64,000 nucleotides of DNA from Treponema rectale (GCF_014202035.1 NZ_JACHFR010000002.1:434001-498000), one strand, 5' to 3'; shown: positions 25,518 to 34,000, counted from the stretch's first letter. Numbers and translations are program-made. The notes: generated by a model not told the origin, from the letters alone.

Positions 25518-27236
25518 CTATTTTTTTAGAAGTAAATCAAGTTCGTTGTTCTTCTGAAGAAGCTGTGCATTTGAAGAATCAAGAGCTACAACCTGTTTGA
25601 GATAGTATTGTGCACGGCGGAAATCTTTTTTTCCGTAGTAAATTTCATAAAGACGGTACAGTGAATCTTTGTTGCGTGGATTTGACGTAAGGCTTGAACG
25701 AAGATCGTTGAGAACTTCATCTTCATTTGTATGAACAAAACTTCTTTCGTAATAAAGGAAACTCTTCATTTTTGCATTTGATTTAGGAAGAAGTTTGTTT
25801 ATAAGCTGAAGGGCCGAGTTTTTCTGATAAGTCTGAATAAGAACTTTTATATAAGCCTGCTGTGCATTTTCGTCAGATTCATTTGCCGTATACATTTTTA
25901 CGGCAAGATTTGAAGCTTCTGTATTCTTTTTAAGGGCAAGACAGATATCTACATGACGGAATAACCATTCATCAGAAACATTCTGCCTGGCAATGAGCTT
26001 CAGACTGATATTGTAAGCGTCCTGCCATTTCTGCTGTTTAACCATTTCTTCTATATATATCTGCAGTGCCTGGGAATTATCCGGGTCAGAAGTCAGAATT
26101 AAATCTGTCAGCTGCTTTGCATTCATTCCGTTTATAGCAGAATTTGATGTTGAAGCAATCTGTGCGGCGCAAAGAAGAACTTCTGCATCATCAGGATAAA
26201 GGGAAAGTGCTTTTCCGATAGTTTCTCCGGCGGCAGAATAATTTTTATTCCAGTCACGCTGAAGTTTTGCTTTAAGAAGAAGATATTCCCTGCCAGAAGT
26301 ATTGTTTGTTGAATACAGGTCCAGAAGGGAAGAGGCACGGATAAAGTCATTTTTATCCATAAGAATTCTTGCACGCAGAAGAACATAATCAAGGTTTTCC
26401 GGTTCAAGAAGGAGAACGCGTACAACATAAGATTCAGCCTTTGAAAGATCATTCATTGCATAGGATGAACGGGAACATAAGGCCAGAACATTTACATTCT
26501 GCGGATACTGTTCAAGAAGGACTTCACCTAATGTAAGGGTCTGTTCGTAATTTTTAGCAAGAAAATTTGCCCTCAGCAGTGCATACTGAATTTCATAATT
26601 GGAAGGAGCGCTTTTTCTTGCTTCCATAAGGTATTGAATTGCTGCCTGGGGATTATTTGTGCGTATTTCAAGAATACCCAGCAGGTATTTAACCAGTGCG
26701 GAATTAGGCTGCTGTTCAAGGGCTGTATTCAGAGAATTACGGGCAAGGTCATAGTAATCATTTCGGCTTTCTGAAGTAACAAGAACTAAAGAAGGCAGAA
26801 CGTTTGAAAAAAAGTCTCCGGAACTGTTTCCGGAATCATAAACTCCCCGTTTTGCAGTTTCTATAGTTCCTATATAGGAATTCTGCATATTATAGGAAGG
26901 AATTTCCCAGGTTATGGTTTCGGAAGGCCATACAATTTGCATTAAGGTTGTACAGATTCCTATAAGAATTTTTTCGTTTTCTGAATAATCACTTTCAAGA
27001 CTTTTATGAAGGATGGAAACTGTCTGTTTTAATGAAGCCGGAGAACCTATCTGGGCGTTTTCCATAGCTTTAGAGTCTATTGAAGAGAAAAAAGTGCGTT
27101 TGTTTTTCTGTTTGTCAGGAATTGAAACGACCTGTGGTTCCGGTGAGGCAGTAGAAGTTGTTCCGCAGGAGAGTAAGACTGAAGCTGTGCATGTACATAA
27201 AGCTAAAAATGCAGCCTTCTCCTTATTGAATTTCAC
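25518..27236 (-). CDS. TPR-repeat lipoprotein
   Basis: 572 residues from a GTG start with a GGAG site 9 nt upstream. The lipobox L-L-S-C24 gives a lipidated N-terminus. Nearly the whole mature chain is tetratricopeptide-like helical repeats, for example A-L-V-K-Y-L-L-G-I-L-E-I-R and S-R-Y-Y-L-type pairs. Such proteins act as scaffolds in envelope complexes, but the partner is unknown. The 31-bp gap to the downstream beta-barrel gene suggests co-transcription. It diverges from another TPR lipoprotein gene at 27348. Confidence 0.85.
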   Translation of the reverse strand: MKFNKEKAAFLALCTCTASVLLSCGTTSTASPEPQVVSIPDKQKNKRTFFSSIDSKAMENAQIGSPASLKQTVSILHKSLESDYSENEKILIGICTTLMQIVWPSETITWEIPSYNMQNSYIGTIETAKRGVYDSGNSSGDFFSNVLPSLVLVTSESRNDYYDLARNSLNTALEQQPNSALVKYLLGILEIRTNNPQAAIQYLMEARKSAPSNYEIQYALLRANFLAKNYEQTLTLGEVLLEQYPQNVNVLALCSRSSYAMNDLSKAESYVVRVLLLEPENLDYVLLRARILMDKNDFIRASSLLDLYSTNNTSGREYLLLKAKLQRDWNKNYSAAGETIGKALSLYPDDAEVLLCAAQIASTSNSAINGMNAKQLTDLILTSDPDNSQALQIYIEEMVKQQKWQDAYNISLKLIARQNVSDEWLFRHVDICLALKKNTEASNLAVKMYTANESDENAQQAYIKVLIQTYQKNSALQLINKLLPKSNAKMKSFLYYERSFVHTNEDEVLNDLRSSLTSNPRNKDSLYRLYEIYYGKKDFRRAQYYLKQVVALDSSNAQLLQKNNELDLLLKK

Positions 27237-27347
27237 CTTAAGACTCCTGAAAAAGTATTGGCACTCCTAAAATCTGCCGCTAACTTTTAAGAATACAATA
27301 TGTTCCCCTTCTTGCCAACTATGCCGCCGCTCTGATAAAATAAAAAC

Positions 27348-28409
27348 ATGTCATTTTTTAGAGCTATATGTGCAGCTTTTTTGGCTTCTGCAGTGTGTAT
27401 TTCATGTAAACCGGAACCAAAAGGTAAAATTCTTCCAGCTGCATTCTCAGAGTCATATACGGAAACCCAGCGGCTTTTAATGGACATTCTTGAAGAACAG
27501 GATCTTGAAGAAAAAAGCCGCTATGTAGTTGTAAATAAGATTGCAGAAAACATGCTTTCTGTTAATGATTATCCGTCGCTTATTACTTTTTTGACCCAGT
27601 GGGTGGAAGAACATCCGGATGACACGTATAACGCTTACTGGCTTTTGATGACTGCTTATGCTTATCTTGAAAATGATGCAAAGCCGATTGCTGAATATTA
27701 TTTTGAACGAATAATCGGTAATTACGAAGATTTGCTGGTTCAGGACAAGTCGATTCACTTTTTAAGCCTTCAGCATTTAATTCAGATCAGTAAAACTCCT
27801 GCAAACAGAATCTACTATTTTAATCAGCTTATTAACCGTTTTCCGAATAAAATAAGTAAAACAGAGCTTTATTACCGTCTTGCCCTTGAATATGAAAAAG
27901 AAAGTGAATGGTCACTGGCGTTAAAGACATATACTCAGTTTCTGGATCAGCCGGATGCTTCGACAATTCAAATTGATGGAATTCCGAATGCCTATCTGAA
28001 TGCAAAGCAGCTGGTTGATTTTAATAATTCACCAAAAGACTGGACTTTTGAAACTAGAGATGCTCTTGTCAGTGCCGTAAAAAAAGCTATTTCAAGTTAT
28101 AACTACAATGCTCTTGAACGTTATAAATCTAAAGTAAACTTTTTTGCTATGACATGGCGTTCTGAAGAAACGGATGAAAACGCTCAGGTTGGTTTTACGA
28201 TGCATTCGTATATGCTGGGAAACAGAATCCGTTATAATGCAGAACTGGATCCGTCTTCTACACCGACTGAAGCCTATCTTCGCACTACTGGCTGGTCAAC
28301 TTATGTTAATACCTGGTATCTGTATTTTAGAAAAGTAAACTTTCCTGCAGATCCAGAAATTCACGGCCGCTGGGAATGGGCAGGCATTTATCTTGGAGAA
28401 AAACTGTAA
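27348..28409 (+). CDS. Lipoprotein with TPR-like helical repeats
   Basis: 353 residues with signal peptide and lipobox C-I-S-C20. The middle third (about 60-220) contains TPR-like helix pairs, such as Y-Y-R-L-A-L-E-Y-E-K-E-S-E-W-S-L-A-L. The C-terminal third (about 230-353) is a different, unassigned domain rich in Trp and Tyr. It diverges from the 572-residue TPR lipoprotein, so the two may share a regulatory region of about 110 bp. No function is assigned. This is the last core gene before the accessory island. Confidence 0.75.
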   Translation: MSFFRAICAAFLASAVCISCKPEPKGKILPAAFSESYTETQRLLMDILEEQDLEEKSRYVVVNKIAENMLSVNDYPSLITFLTQWVEEHPDDTYNAYWLLMTAYAYLENDAKPIAEYYFERIIGNYEDLLVQDKSIHFLSLQHLIQISKTPANRIYYFNQLINRFPNKISKTELYYRLALEYEKESEWSLALKTYTQFLDQPDASTIQIDGIPNAYLNAKQLVDFNNSPKDWTFETRDALVSAVKKAISSYNYNALERYKSKVNFFAMTWRSEETDENAQVGFTMHSYMLGNRIRYNAELDPSSTPTEAYLRTTGWSTYVNTWYLYFRKVNFPADPEIHGRWEWAGIYLGEKL

Positions 28410-28510
28410 GAGTTTATTAAGTACGTTTGGATACTATAGTCCACGGTTTTTCTTAATACATTTACAAGGAACAGGTTATTTTGCTTTGCCGGGCATTTGT
28501 ATTTGTCGAT

Positions 28511-28577
28511 GCCTCAAATCTATTACACTGGCTTGCGGTTTTCTGACATGAGGCAGACAAATTTCTATTGATGGGGG
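28511..28577 (-). repeat. Island hairpin repeat, copy 1 (left edge, minus orientation)
   Basis: Copy of the dispersed repeat that begins CCATCAATAGAAATTTGT and continues through TCTGCCTCA to TGAGGC (minus strand). This copy lacks the internal segment of about 18-20 bp around GCATACAAAACGC seen in the full copies. It lies at the 3' end of the 281-residue ankyrin lipoprotein gene, whose own stop codon TAG is inside the repeat. Confidence 0.85.
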
Positions 28578-29410
28578 GAAGCAGTTTTTGTCTTCAAAAA
28601 TTTAATAATCTTGCGTATATTTTTAACTTCATCAGATTCATCTGAAAATTTTGAATCTGTTCCTAAATAATGAGTATATTTATACTCCGCACTGTATGCA
28701 TACTCTAATGGTGTAACAAACTCATCATTATCTGGGTTAAAATATTTTTTATTAGGATCAATTCCTTTATTTATAAAAAATTTTAAAACATCAATATTAT
28801 CTATTCCAATTAATAAAACAGGAACTTTATTAAAGACTTCAAAATTTTCTTTGTACATAACATCAATCATGTCAGAAGTCTCTAAATTCCAATTATAGAT
28901 AAATTGATAAAGATATTTCTCCTTATTTTTTTCAAATAATTTTTGAATTTCATTATTTAAAAGAATATAACTTAAAAATTTATAATCCTTCTCAATTATG
29001 CATATAGATATATAATCATCATTTTTCTTATTTTTATAATTCAGGTTAACACCCTTTTCAACAATGGCTTTTTCAATTTCAAAATTCTTATTATAAATTG
29101 CCAGAGATAACAATGTATTGTTTTCATCCTCATCCATTATATTAACATCTGCATTATCATTTATTAAAAATAAACTAAAATTCGTTAGATTCTTACTAAC
29201 TGCATACATCAACAATGGTTGTTTATTATATATAATATTCTTATCAGCACCTAACTGTATTATTTTACATGCCTTTTTATATTCATAATTATCCAGAGCT
29301 ATTATTAACTGATCTTCTAATGAAATAGTTGTATTCTTATGAGAATTATTTTTTAAATTACAACTAAAAAGAAGAAGTAGTACCCATATACTAAAAAAAA
29401 ATCTATTCAT
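28565..29410 (-). CDS. Ankyrin-repeat lipoprotein, immunity-like
   Basis: 281 residues from the ATG at 29410, which gives a clean lipoprotein signal with lipobox L-F-S-C17. Ankyrin-type repeats follow (L-L-M-Y-A-V-S-K-N-L, T-L-L-S-L-A-I-Y-N-K-N). The last residues His-Gln and the TAG stop are encoded by the conserved repeat at its 3' end. The start overlaps the end of a toxin-like C-terminal fragment (stop at 29403-29405), the arrangement seen in toxin-immunity pairs. Ankyrin proteins are known immunity candidates in polymorphic toxin loci. Immunity function here is inferred from context only. Confidence 0.75.
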   Translation of the reverse strand: MNRFFFSIWVLLLLFSCNLKNNSHKNTTISLEDQLIIALDNYEYKKACKIIQLGADKNIIYNKQPLLMYAVSKNLTNFSLFLINDNADVNIMDEDENNTLLSLAIYNKNFEIEKAIVEKGVNLNYKNKKNDDYISICIIEKDYKFLSYILLNNEIQKLFEKNKEKYLYQFIYNWNLETSDMIDVMYKENFEVFNKVPVLLIGIDNIDVLKFFINKGIDPNKKYFNPDNDEFVTPLEYAYSAEYKYTHYLGTDSKFSDESDEVKNIRKIIKFLKTKTASPHQ

Positions 29411-29516
29411 TTTCACAGTCATCCATTTTACTAATAATATAAATAGCCGTAACATCAGATATTTCATTAGTACCTGTTACAAAACCAGTTGGAAACTTTC
29501 CAGCTCTTGAGGGGCC
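29403..29516 (-). pseudogene. Toxin C-terminal fragment upstream of the ankyrin lipoprotein
   Basis: An open frame continues out of repeat copy 2 and encodes a 37-residue C-terminus including R-A-G-K-F-P-T-G-F-V-T-G-T, ending D-D-C-E-N-E-stop. It has no start of its own. Its stop lies within the first codons of the next gene (ATGAATAG overlap). This looks like the tail of a displaced toxin module joined to the repeat. Confidence 0.55.
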
Positions 29517-29559
29517 TTGCGGTTTTCTGACTTGAGGTAGACAAATTTCTATTGATGGG
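29516..29559 (-). repeat. Island hairpin repeat, copy 2 (truncated)
   Basis: Minus-orientation copy retaining the boundary CCCATCAATAGAAATTTGTC and the CTCAAGTCAGAAAACCGCAAG part, then joined directly to toxin-like coding sequence. It sits at the 3' end of the 267-residue lipoprotein gene and supplies that gene's stop. Confidence 0.85.
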
Positions 29560-30352
29560 AATAATAAATACTTTCTATCTTTTTTATCATCTCTTTATCG
29601 TTGCTTAATTCGGCTGCTTTTAAGCAGGATTTATCAAGTATTGCCCCATATTCAAGAAGCAAATCCACCTGGCTTTCCCACATCATTCCTTTTTTTATTG
29701 CTTCATAAAGCGGCGAAGTAGCATTTTCATCCTGGCACATTTTTTTAAATTCATCATAGGTTAATTCATCTTTATATGTCTGCCAGTCAAACGCCTTACC
29801 GTTGCCTTTTGCATTTACATCTGCACCCTTGTCTAAAAATGCCTTTAGCAGTCTGTTGGTATCTTCTACATAGCAGACCTGTTCTTTATATCCCTTTTTC
29901 CCAATAAAGAAACTGTCATATACGATTACAAAAACATAAGGATACAAAGAGATATCAGCACCATAATCTATTAAAAGATTTAACATCTGCACATCTGGTG
30001 TTGGATTTGGAATTTTTTCTTCACGTAATAATCTATAATAAGTAGTATAATGACTTTCTGCTACTAACAATAATGGATTTGATTCAATCCATCCGCATTC
30101 ACCAAAGCATAAATCAGGATTATGTCCATTTTCTAATAATTCCTTTAAAAGTAAGGGATTGTCTTCATACCAATTGATTGCATAATACATCCTTCTGTTT
30201 TCTTTCTGTTCTTCAGTCATATGATTTACAGCATTTTCTCTTATTTCAGTAAGAACATTTTTTACTTTTTTTTCTAATTGTTTATTAATAAAATCACAGC
30301 CAGATAATAAAAAAATCAAAGTTAAAATAAAAAAACTAATTATTTTTTTCAT
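29549..30352 (-). CDS. Ankyrin-type lipoprotein, immunity-like
   Basis: 267 residues with lipobox L-S-G-C19. Ankyrin-like repeats are visible (L-L-K-E-L-L-E-N-G-H-N-P-D, L-L-I-D-Y-G-A-D-I, F-L-D-K-G-A-D-V-N-A-K-G, L-L-L-E-Y-G-A). It ends S-H-Q with the stop inside repeat copy 2. Upstream lies an Rhs-core fragment whose stop is 25 bp before this start. The context matches an orphan toxin-immunity module from which most of the toxin has been lost. The cognate activity cannot be named. Confidence 0.75.
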   Translation of the reverse strand: MKKIISFFILTLIFLLSGCDFINKQLEKKVKNVLTEIRENAVNHMTEEQKENRRMYYAINWYEDNPLLLKELLENGHNPDLCFGECGWIESNPLLLVAESHYTTYYRLLREEKIPNPTPDVQMLNLLIDYGADISLYPYVFVIVYDSFFIGKKGYKEQVCYVEDTNRLLKAFLDKGADVNAKGNGKAFDWQTYKDELTYDEFKKMCQDENATSPLYEAIKKGMMWESQVDLLLEYGAILDKSCLKAAELSNDKEMIKKIESIYYSHQ

Positions 30353-30377
30353 TTATACGAATCCCCCCATGATACTG

Positions 30378-30470
30378 TTACTTTTGTTCCCCTTTAATTG
30401 TTATTTCATTTTCATTTGGATCGGAAAACTCAACCGGATTATTTCCGGCGTAGTGGTACAAATTGCTGTT
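30378..30470 (-). pseudogene. Rhs core/tip fragment
   Basis: 30 codons on the minus strand read N-S-N-L-Y-H-Y-A-G-N-N-P-V, the conserved peptide just before the toxin tip of Rhs proteins, then a short unique tail ending K-G-E-Q-K-stop. A stop lies shortly upstream, and no start codon or full Rhs core is present. Remnant of a displaced Rhs tip belonging to the downstream lipoprotein gene. Confidence 0.8.
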
Positions 30471-30529
30471 TGTTAGCGCTTAAACTGGCACTTTTATAAA
30501 GTCAGCAATGCTTTTTGTACTAGAACCTG

Positions 30530-30634
30530 TCCTTCCCTGAAAATTTTCTGCCTCAAATCTATCACACTGGCTGCGTTTTGTATGCAGGGCTTGCGGTTTT
30601 CTGACATGAGGCAGACAAATTTCTATTGATGGGG
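30530..30634 (-). repeat. Island hairpin repeat, copy 3 (full length)
   Basis: One of the longest copies, about 105 bp. On the minus strand it runs from CCCATCAATAGAAATTTGT to the CAGGGAAGGACAG end. Outer arms AAATTT(GT)CTGCCTCA and TGAGGCAGAAAATTT pair, and inner arms GCCCTGC and GCAGCC pair, giving a long imperfect hairpin. One frame is open through the entire repeat. It lies just downstream of the 151-residue lipoprotein gene. Confidence 0.85.
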
Positions 30635-30698
30635 GGGGATTATAACTGTCTGCCTAGTATTATTTCCTTTGCATAACCTTTTTTATCAAAAATAAAGT

Positions 30699-31154
30699 TC
30701 ACAAAAATAAAAAATCATTTGATACAAATTCTAAAGTTGTTTCTGTTTTAGAAAAGGGTTTATTCTGAATTATTTTTTCGATATCTTTTTTGTTTAAACC
30801 AATAAGCTGACTCAAATTATGTTTGTCATTTTCTGCATTTAATGTAACTGTCTGAATCGTATAAGTATCGCCTTGCTTGTAATACATAATTACTATACCT
30901 TCAGCTGATAAAAAAACTTTTTCATAATTATCAATTTTTATAAGACTGTCTGCTTCTACTGTTTTTATTTGTAAATATCCCTTTTTAAATTCCAGATATG
31001 GATCTTTTGAAATTCCTTCAAATATTGATGATTCAAATAACTGTATTTCATCATACTTTTTTTCAGAAGAAGTTTTCTTCAAATTTGACTTTTTGTAACA
31101 AGAAGAAATACTTGCAATAAGCAATAAAATAAAAAGGTATTTTAATAATTTCAT
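30699..31154 (-). CDS. Small lipoprotein, immunity-like (hypothetical)
   Basis: 151 residues with lipobox S-I-S-S-C19. The mature part is rich in Lys, Glu and Ser with alternating hydrophobic strands; no family was recognised. The segment L-I-G-L-N-K-K-D-I-E-K-I-I resembles small beta/alpha immunity or inhibitor-like lipoproteins only in general terms. A toxin-like C-terminal fragment ends 13 bp upstream, with a GGAG ribosome site between. Repeat copy 3 lies downstream. Confidence 0.65.
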   Translation of the reverse strand: MKLLKYLFILLLIASISSCYKKSNLKKTSSEKKYDEIQLFESSIFEGISKDPYLEFKKGYLQIKTVEADSLIKIDNYEKVFLSAEGIVIMYYKQGDTYTIQTVTLNAENDKHNLSQLIGLNKKDIEKIIQNKPFSKTETTLEFVSNDFLFL

Positions 31155-31167
31155 AGTTTATTTTCTC

Positions 31168-31251
31168 CTAATCATGTACATAAACAAAAGAAGCACCGTT
31201 TACAGAATTCAAAGCCTTGTCTGAAAGTCTGGCAAATTCATCTGCTTCTGC
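31168..31251 (-). pseudogene. Toxin C-terminal fragment fused to repeat copy 4
   Basis: The frame that runs through repeat copy 4 continues for 27 more codons, including F-A-R-L-S-D-K-A-L-N-S-V-N-G, and ends F-V-Y-V-H-D-stop. It is followed 13 bp later by the lipoprotein start. It has no start codon of its own. Tail of a displaced toxin. Confidence 0.55.
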
Positions 31252-31333
31252 CTCAAATCTATCACAGTGGCTGCGTTTTGTATGCAGGGCTTGCAGTTTG
31301 TTGACATGAGGCAGACAAATTTCTATTGATGGG
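31248..31333 (-). repeat. Island hairpin repeat, copy 4 (near full length)
   Basis: Minus-orientation copy with both outer and inner arms, joined at its distal end to toxin-like coding sequence instead of the GGGAAGGACA end. It lies a few bases after the stop of the 271-residue secreted protein gene. Confidence 0.85.
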
Positions 31334-31338
31334 AATAG

Positions 31339-32154
31339 TTAATAAACTCTAAAGAATATTGTATTGATACATGTATCCTGATATTTTGTTCCTTCATAGA
31401 CTTCAAGAATTTCCAGTTCTACATTACTTTCTATTCTTTCACCTAAAGTAATTTTTTGAGGAGCGGGCGTATCTTCAAGTTCTATTATCATCGGTTCCTT
31501 ACTCACATCAAGAAATGTAAGCTTAATTTTTTTTGGTCGTGAATTTTCTTTATAGAGATATGGTTTTTTATAGGATACGTATCCTGTCATTATGTAAATA
31601 ACACTATCGTCAATTCCAAATGTTACTTTCTGACCAATCCCGTTTCCTTTAACATTTTCTACCCATGGAGTTTCCAAATCCCATGTTCCAATATTTTCTG
31701 CAGGATATTCTTTATTTTTTTCTTTTAAATATGTACTTGCCTCAAAACATAATTTATTAGGAAGACGTAAAGCCTCATAACCTCTAATTGTATAATACCC
31801 AAAATATTCAGGTTCTTTTTTATTTTGTTTATAGAGAAGTAAAACGTCATCAGATGCTATGCAAAGATAAGTTGTTCCATTTTCTAAATCAAGAAAAGTT
31901 AGGCCGCCATCCTTTCTTTCGCTATATTTGTAACTTCCAATGATATAGTTTTCAGATTTTTCTCCTTTCTCATAATCAATGAAAAACATAGTATTATCTT
32001 TAAATCTGATGCTATGATCCATAGTATTTTCCTGATCAACAGCATATGATTTACCTTCAAGCTTAAAATCTTTCATATCTATTTTTTGAAAAGTTTCAGC
32101 CTGCAAAAAAAATAAATTCACTATAAATAACAAAAATAAAATATTCTTTTTCAT
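31339..32154 (-). CDS. Secreted protein with NADase-type glycan-binding domain (paralogue 1)
   Basis: 271 residues with a Sec signal peptide ending L-Q-A. The C-terminal half (about 155-271) has W-V-E-N-V-K-G-N-G-I-G-Q-K, G-Y-V-S-Y-K-K-P-Y-L-Y, K-E-N-S-R-P-K-K-I-K-L and E-I-L-E-V-Y-E-G. This is the pattern of the discoidin-like NADase-type glycan-binding domain. No catalytic domain is present. It is very similar (about 85% identical by eye) to the gene at 38004 on the opposite strand and more distantly related to that at 40554. Its role may be immunity, adhesin or decoy; context favours immunity-like. Confidence 0.75.
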   Translation of the reverse strand: MKKNILFLLFIVNLFFLQAETFQKIDMKDFKLEGKSYAVDQENTMDHSIRFKDNTMFFIDYEKGEKSENYIIGSYKYSERKDGGLTFLDLENGTTYLCIASDDVLLLYKQNKKEPEYFGYYTIRGYEALRLPNKLCFEASTYLKEKNKEYPAENIGTWDLETPWVENVKGNGIGQKVTFGIDDSVIYIMTGYVSYKKPYLYKENSRPKKIKLTFLDVSKEPMIIELEDTPAPQKITLGERIESNVELEILEVYEGTKYQDTCINTIFFRVY

Positions 32155-32194
32155 GATTATTCTCCTATTGGTAATGGATCTCTTATTATTATTT

Positions 32195-32302
32195 TTATTT
32201 TATCTCAATCTGACATGCTAAACTCTGAGGTTTTCCAGCGGCAACTTGTTTCTTTTGAGCATCGGTTTGCTGACATGAAGCAGACAAATTTCTATTGATG
32301 GG
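32195..32302 (-). pseudogene. Rhs-frame toxin fragment spanning repeat copy 5
   Basis: In the Rhs frame (P-I-N-R-N-L...) the repeat remains open and continues as Q-Q-T-D-A-Q-K-K-Q-V-A-A-G-K-P to the stop at 32195-32197. The Q-T-D-A-Q-K-K peptide recurs in the Rhs remnant at about 40410 on the other strand. Repeat copy 5 itself occupies 32262-32302. The fragment lies about 40 bp upstream of the secreted protein gene at 31339-32154. Confidence 0.55.
32262..32302 (-). repeat. Island hairpin repeat, copy 5 (short)
   Basis: Minus-orientation copy of the proximal 41 bp only (CCCATCAATAGAAATTTGTC, then GCTTCATGTCAGCAAACCG), lacking the distal arm. It lies just after the 63-residue membrane protein gene. 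Confidence 0.8.
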
Positions 32303-32308
32303 AATTAT

Positions 32309-32500
32309 TTACCCCTTTAAGACAAATATATAGATGCCCCCACTAAACATTAAAAGAAAGTAAAACAAAAAAATCCATTTCAATTCTTTAAAAGTAATAC
32401 CATAAAATAAAAATCTAATAAAAGCGCCTATTAAAACAACAATAAAAACAACAAAAGTTTGCAATATATAATTCTTAAAACCGTCCAATCTAATCTCCAA
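32309..32500 (-). CDS. Small two-TM membrane protein, immunity-like
   Basis: 63 residues from a TTG start, with two hydrophobic helices (about 12-31 and 42-60). The start overlaps the stop of a 48-codon toxin-like fragment (TTGGAGATTAG), the coupling typical of a toxin followed by a membrane immunity protein. No family is recognised. Repeat copy 5 follows immediately. Because the start codon is non-standard, the exact N-terminus is uncertain. Confidence 0.5.
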   Translation of the reverse strand: MEIRLDGFKNYILQTFVVFIVVLIGAFIRFLFYGITFKELKWIFLFYFLLMFSGGIYIFVLKG

Positions 32501-32651
32501 TTTTATCTAATTCTTTTTTTAATTGTTTTAATATATTAAATGTTTTTCGATCATAAACCATAATACTCTTAATACCGTTTTTCCTAGAATCTAACAATCC
32601 AGAAACAACACCTTTTGCAAAAAAAGAATATAACATCCATACCGATTTGAA
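32490..32651 (-). pseudogene. Toxin C-terminal fragment
   Basis: A frame open from about 32651 with an internal ATG at 32636 encodes a Lys-rich C-terminus including G-L-L-D-S-R-K-N-G-I-K-S and ending D-K-I-G-D-stop inside the start of the next gene. There is no ribosome site. Interpreted as the tail of a displaced toxin. Confidence 0.5.
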
Positions 32652-32711
32652 AAATAATCATTAAAGTTACGACTCTATTAAGATTACTAGAAAAACTTTT
32701 TAATGAGCGAT

Positions 32712-32740
32712 TTCTGCACGGCAAATTTTGATTGATGGGA
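32712..32740 (-). repeat. Island repeat, copy 6 (degenerate)
   Basis: Only the boundary CCCATCAATCAAAATTTGCC and a diverged CGTGCAGAAA remain, just downstream of the WG-repeat protein gene. Confidence 0.6.
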
Positions 32741-32751
32741 TTCAAAAAAAC

Positions 32752-33759
32752 TTATAATGAGTCCAAATTAATAAGTTTTCCATTCTTATTTATTAAATAT
32801 GACTTTCCATCAAGTATTACGTTTGCATAAATTTTATTAAATACGCCGGCATAATCAAAATCAATTTCTGAAAGTTTTTTCCCTTTTACATCTACAAAGT
32901 TGTAAGTAAGTTGTTTTTTATTCTTATAAATCACGTTACTAAATCCATTGATAAAATTAGAACAAGTAAATGCTTTAAATGATCCAGTTTGTTGTCCGTT
33001 CTTATTAAGAATAACCCATTCGTTTTTTTCAAAAGAAGTATTTACGAGAACGAATCCCTTTACAAAATCACAGGCGTGAAGATAACCGTCATAGTGATCT
33101 ATGTTTATATTGAATTTTAAATTTCCATTTATATCAAAATAACCTACAACCTTATTTGTTGATTCACCATAAATCAAACCTTCTGAAACATTCTGGGAAG
33201 TTTCAGAAAACTCACTTAATTTATTTCCGGAGATATCAAAAACAGCATAATTAAAATTTGGTAAAACTCCTACAAAATATTTTTCATTAACATGATAAAC
33301 ACGTTTTAACTCTAACTGAAATTTTTCATTTCCATTCCAGTCTAAAAAATGAAATATTTTATTTTTTTCACCAAAATACAAAACTGGTATTACAGGCCCA
33401 TCTGAGGAATACGCATTTGATACTTCTGCTATTTTCTTCTTCTGAAGAAGATTCCACAATTCCTCTTTTCCTGTTCCTTTTTCTACAACTGCAACATCTT
33501 GATTAATCAAATAAATCCGTTCTCTTCCACAAAAAGTTTTTACTCCTTTATAATATAAAGAATTAATTCCATCCTTTGTTTCTGTAATATAAGTTGAGCC
33601 TGATAAGTCAATTTTTGTAAATGTTGGTTTTACTATAATTTTTAATGTGTCTTCATCTAATACTCCATAGTAATTACTCGTTTTAAAAACCATAAGACTT
33701 TCTGCCGAAGTAAGAGAATTCAAAATAATCAGAATAAACAGATATATAATTTTTTTCAT
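32752..33759 (-). CDS. Secreted WG-repeat protein
   Basis: 335 residues with a signal peptide ending S-A-E. Repeats of about 40 residues contain the WG/KWG-type pattern: Y-Y-G-V-L-D-E-D-T-L-K-I-I-V-K-P-T-F, N-Y-A-V-F-D-I-S-G-N-K-L, Y-F-D-I-N-G-N-L-K-F, W-V-I-L-N-K-N-G-Q. WG-repeat proteins are common as immunity or adaptor genes near polymorphic toxins. A toxin-like tail ends 9 bp upstream, with an AGGAG site between. Confidence 0.78.
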   Translation of the reverse strand: MKKIIYLFILIILNSLTSAESLMVFKTSNYYGVLDEDTLKIIVKPTFTKIDLSGSTYITETKDGINSLYYKGVKTFCGRERIYLINQDVAVVEKGTGKEELWNLLQKKKIAEVSNAYSSDGPVIPVLYFGEKNKIFHFLDWNGNEKFQLELKRVYHVNEKYFVGVLPNFNYAVFDISGNKLSEFSETSQNVSEGLIYGESTNKVVGYFDINGNLKFNINIDHYDGYLHACDFVKGFVLVNTSFEKNEWVILNKNGQQTGSFKAFTCSNFINGFSNVIYKNKKQLTYNFVDVKGKKLSEIDFDYAGVFNKIYANVILDGKSYLINKNGKLINLDSL

Positions 33760-33768
33760 TTTTAACTC

Positions 33769-33891
33769 CTATTGATAATAAAAAGAATCATAATAATCAA
33801 CAGTATCATCCATATTTAAGATTAATAGTCCTGCATGTTCATGCCCCTCAGTGTAACTTTTATTATGTGGACAGGCGCACTGGCCTGTTTA
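33769..33891 (-). pseudogene. Toxin C-terminal fragment joined to an attC-like half site
   Basis: An open frame on the minus strand encodes Y-T-E-G-H-E-H-A-G-L-L-I-L-N and ends D-S-F-Y-Y-Q-stop just before the WG-repeat gene. Its upstream part (33860-33891) is not toxin-like but matches the right half of the attC-like elements (TTATTATG, then ACAGGCGCACTGGCCTGT). The join therefore marks the switch from the Rhs array to the cassette array. Confidence 0.5.
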
Positions 33892-33952
33892 ATGAGGAAG
33901 GAAATATGTTGCTTATTTGGAAATGTTTTTATGTAAAGCTTTATAAAACTAC

Positions 33953-34000
33953 GGCGGGTCTATTCGCAGCGCAGCTTCTAGCGAGCCCGCCTTTTTTTAT
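33953..34000 (+). terminator. Strong terminator upstream of the first TA module
   Basis: GGCGGG (from 33954) pairs with CCCGCC around a partly paired loop and is followed by seven T residues. It insulates the TA module from upstream plus-strand transcription. Confidence 0.8.

Noticed and set aside
30456-30490. A further attC-like site (GTTTAAGCGCTAACAAA on the minus strand)
   Set aside because: It has both motif ends but almost nothing between them, and it abuts an Rhs remnant. I could not separate it from chance.
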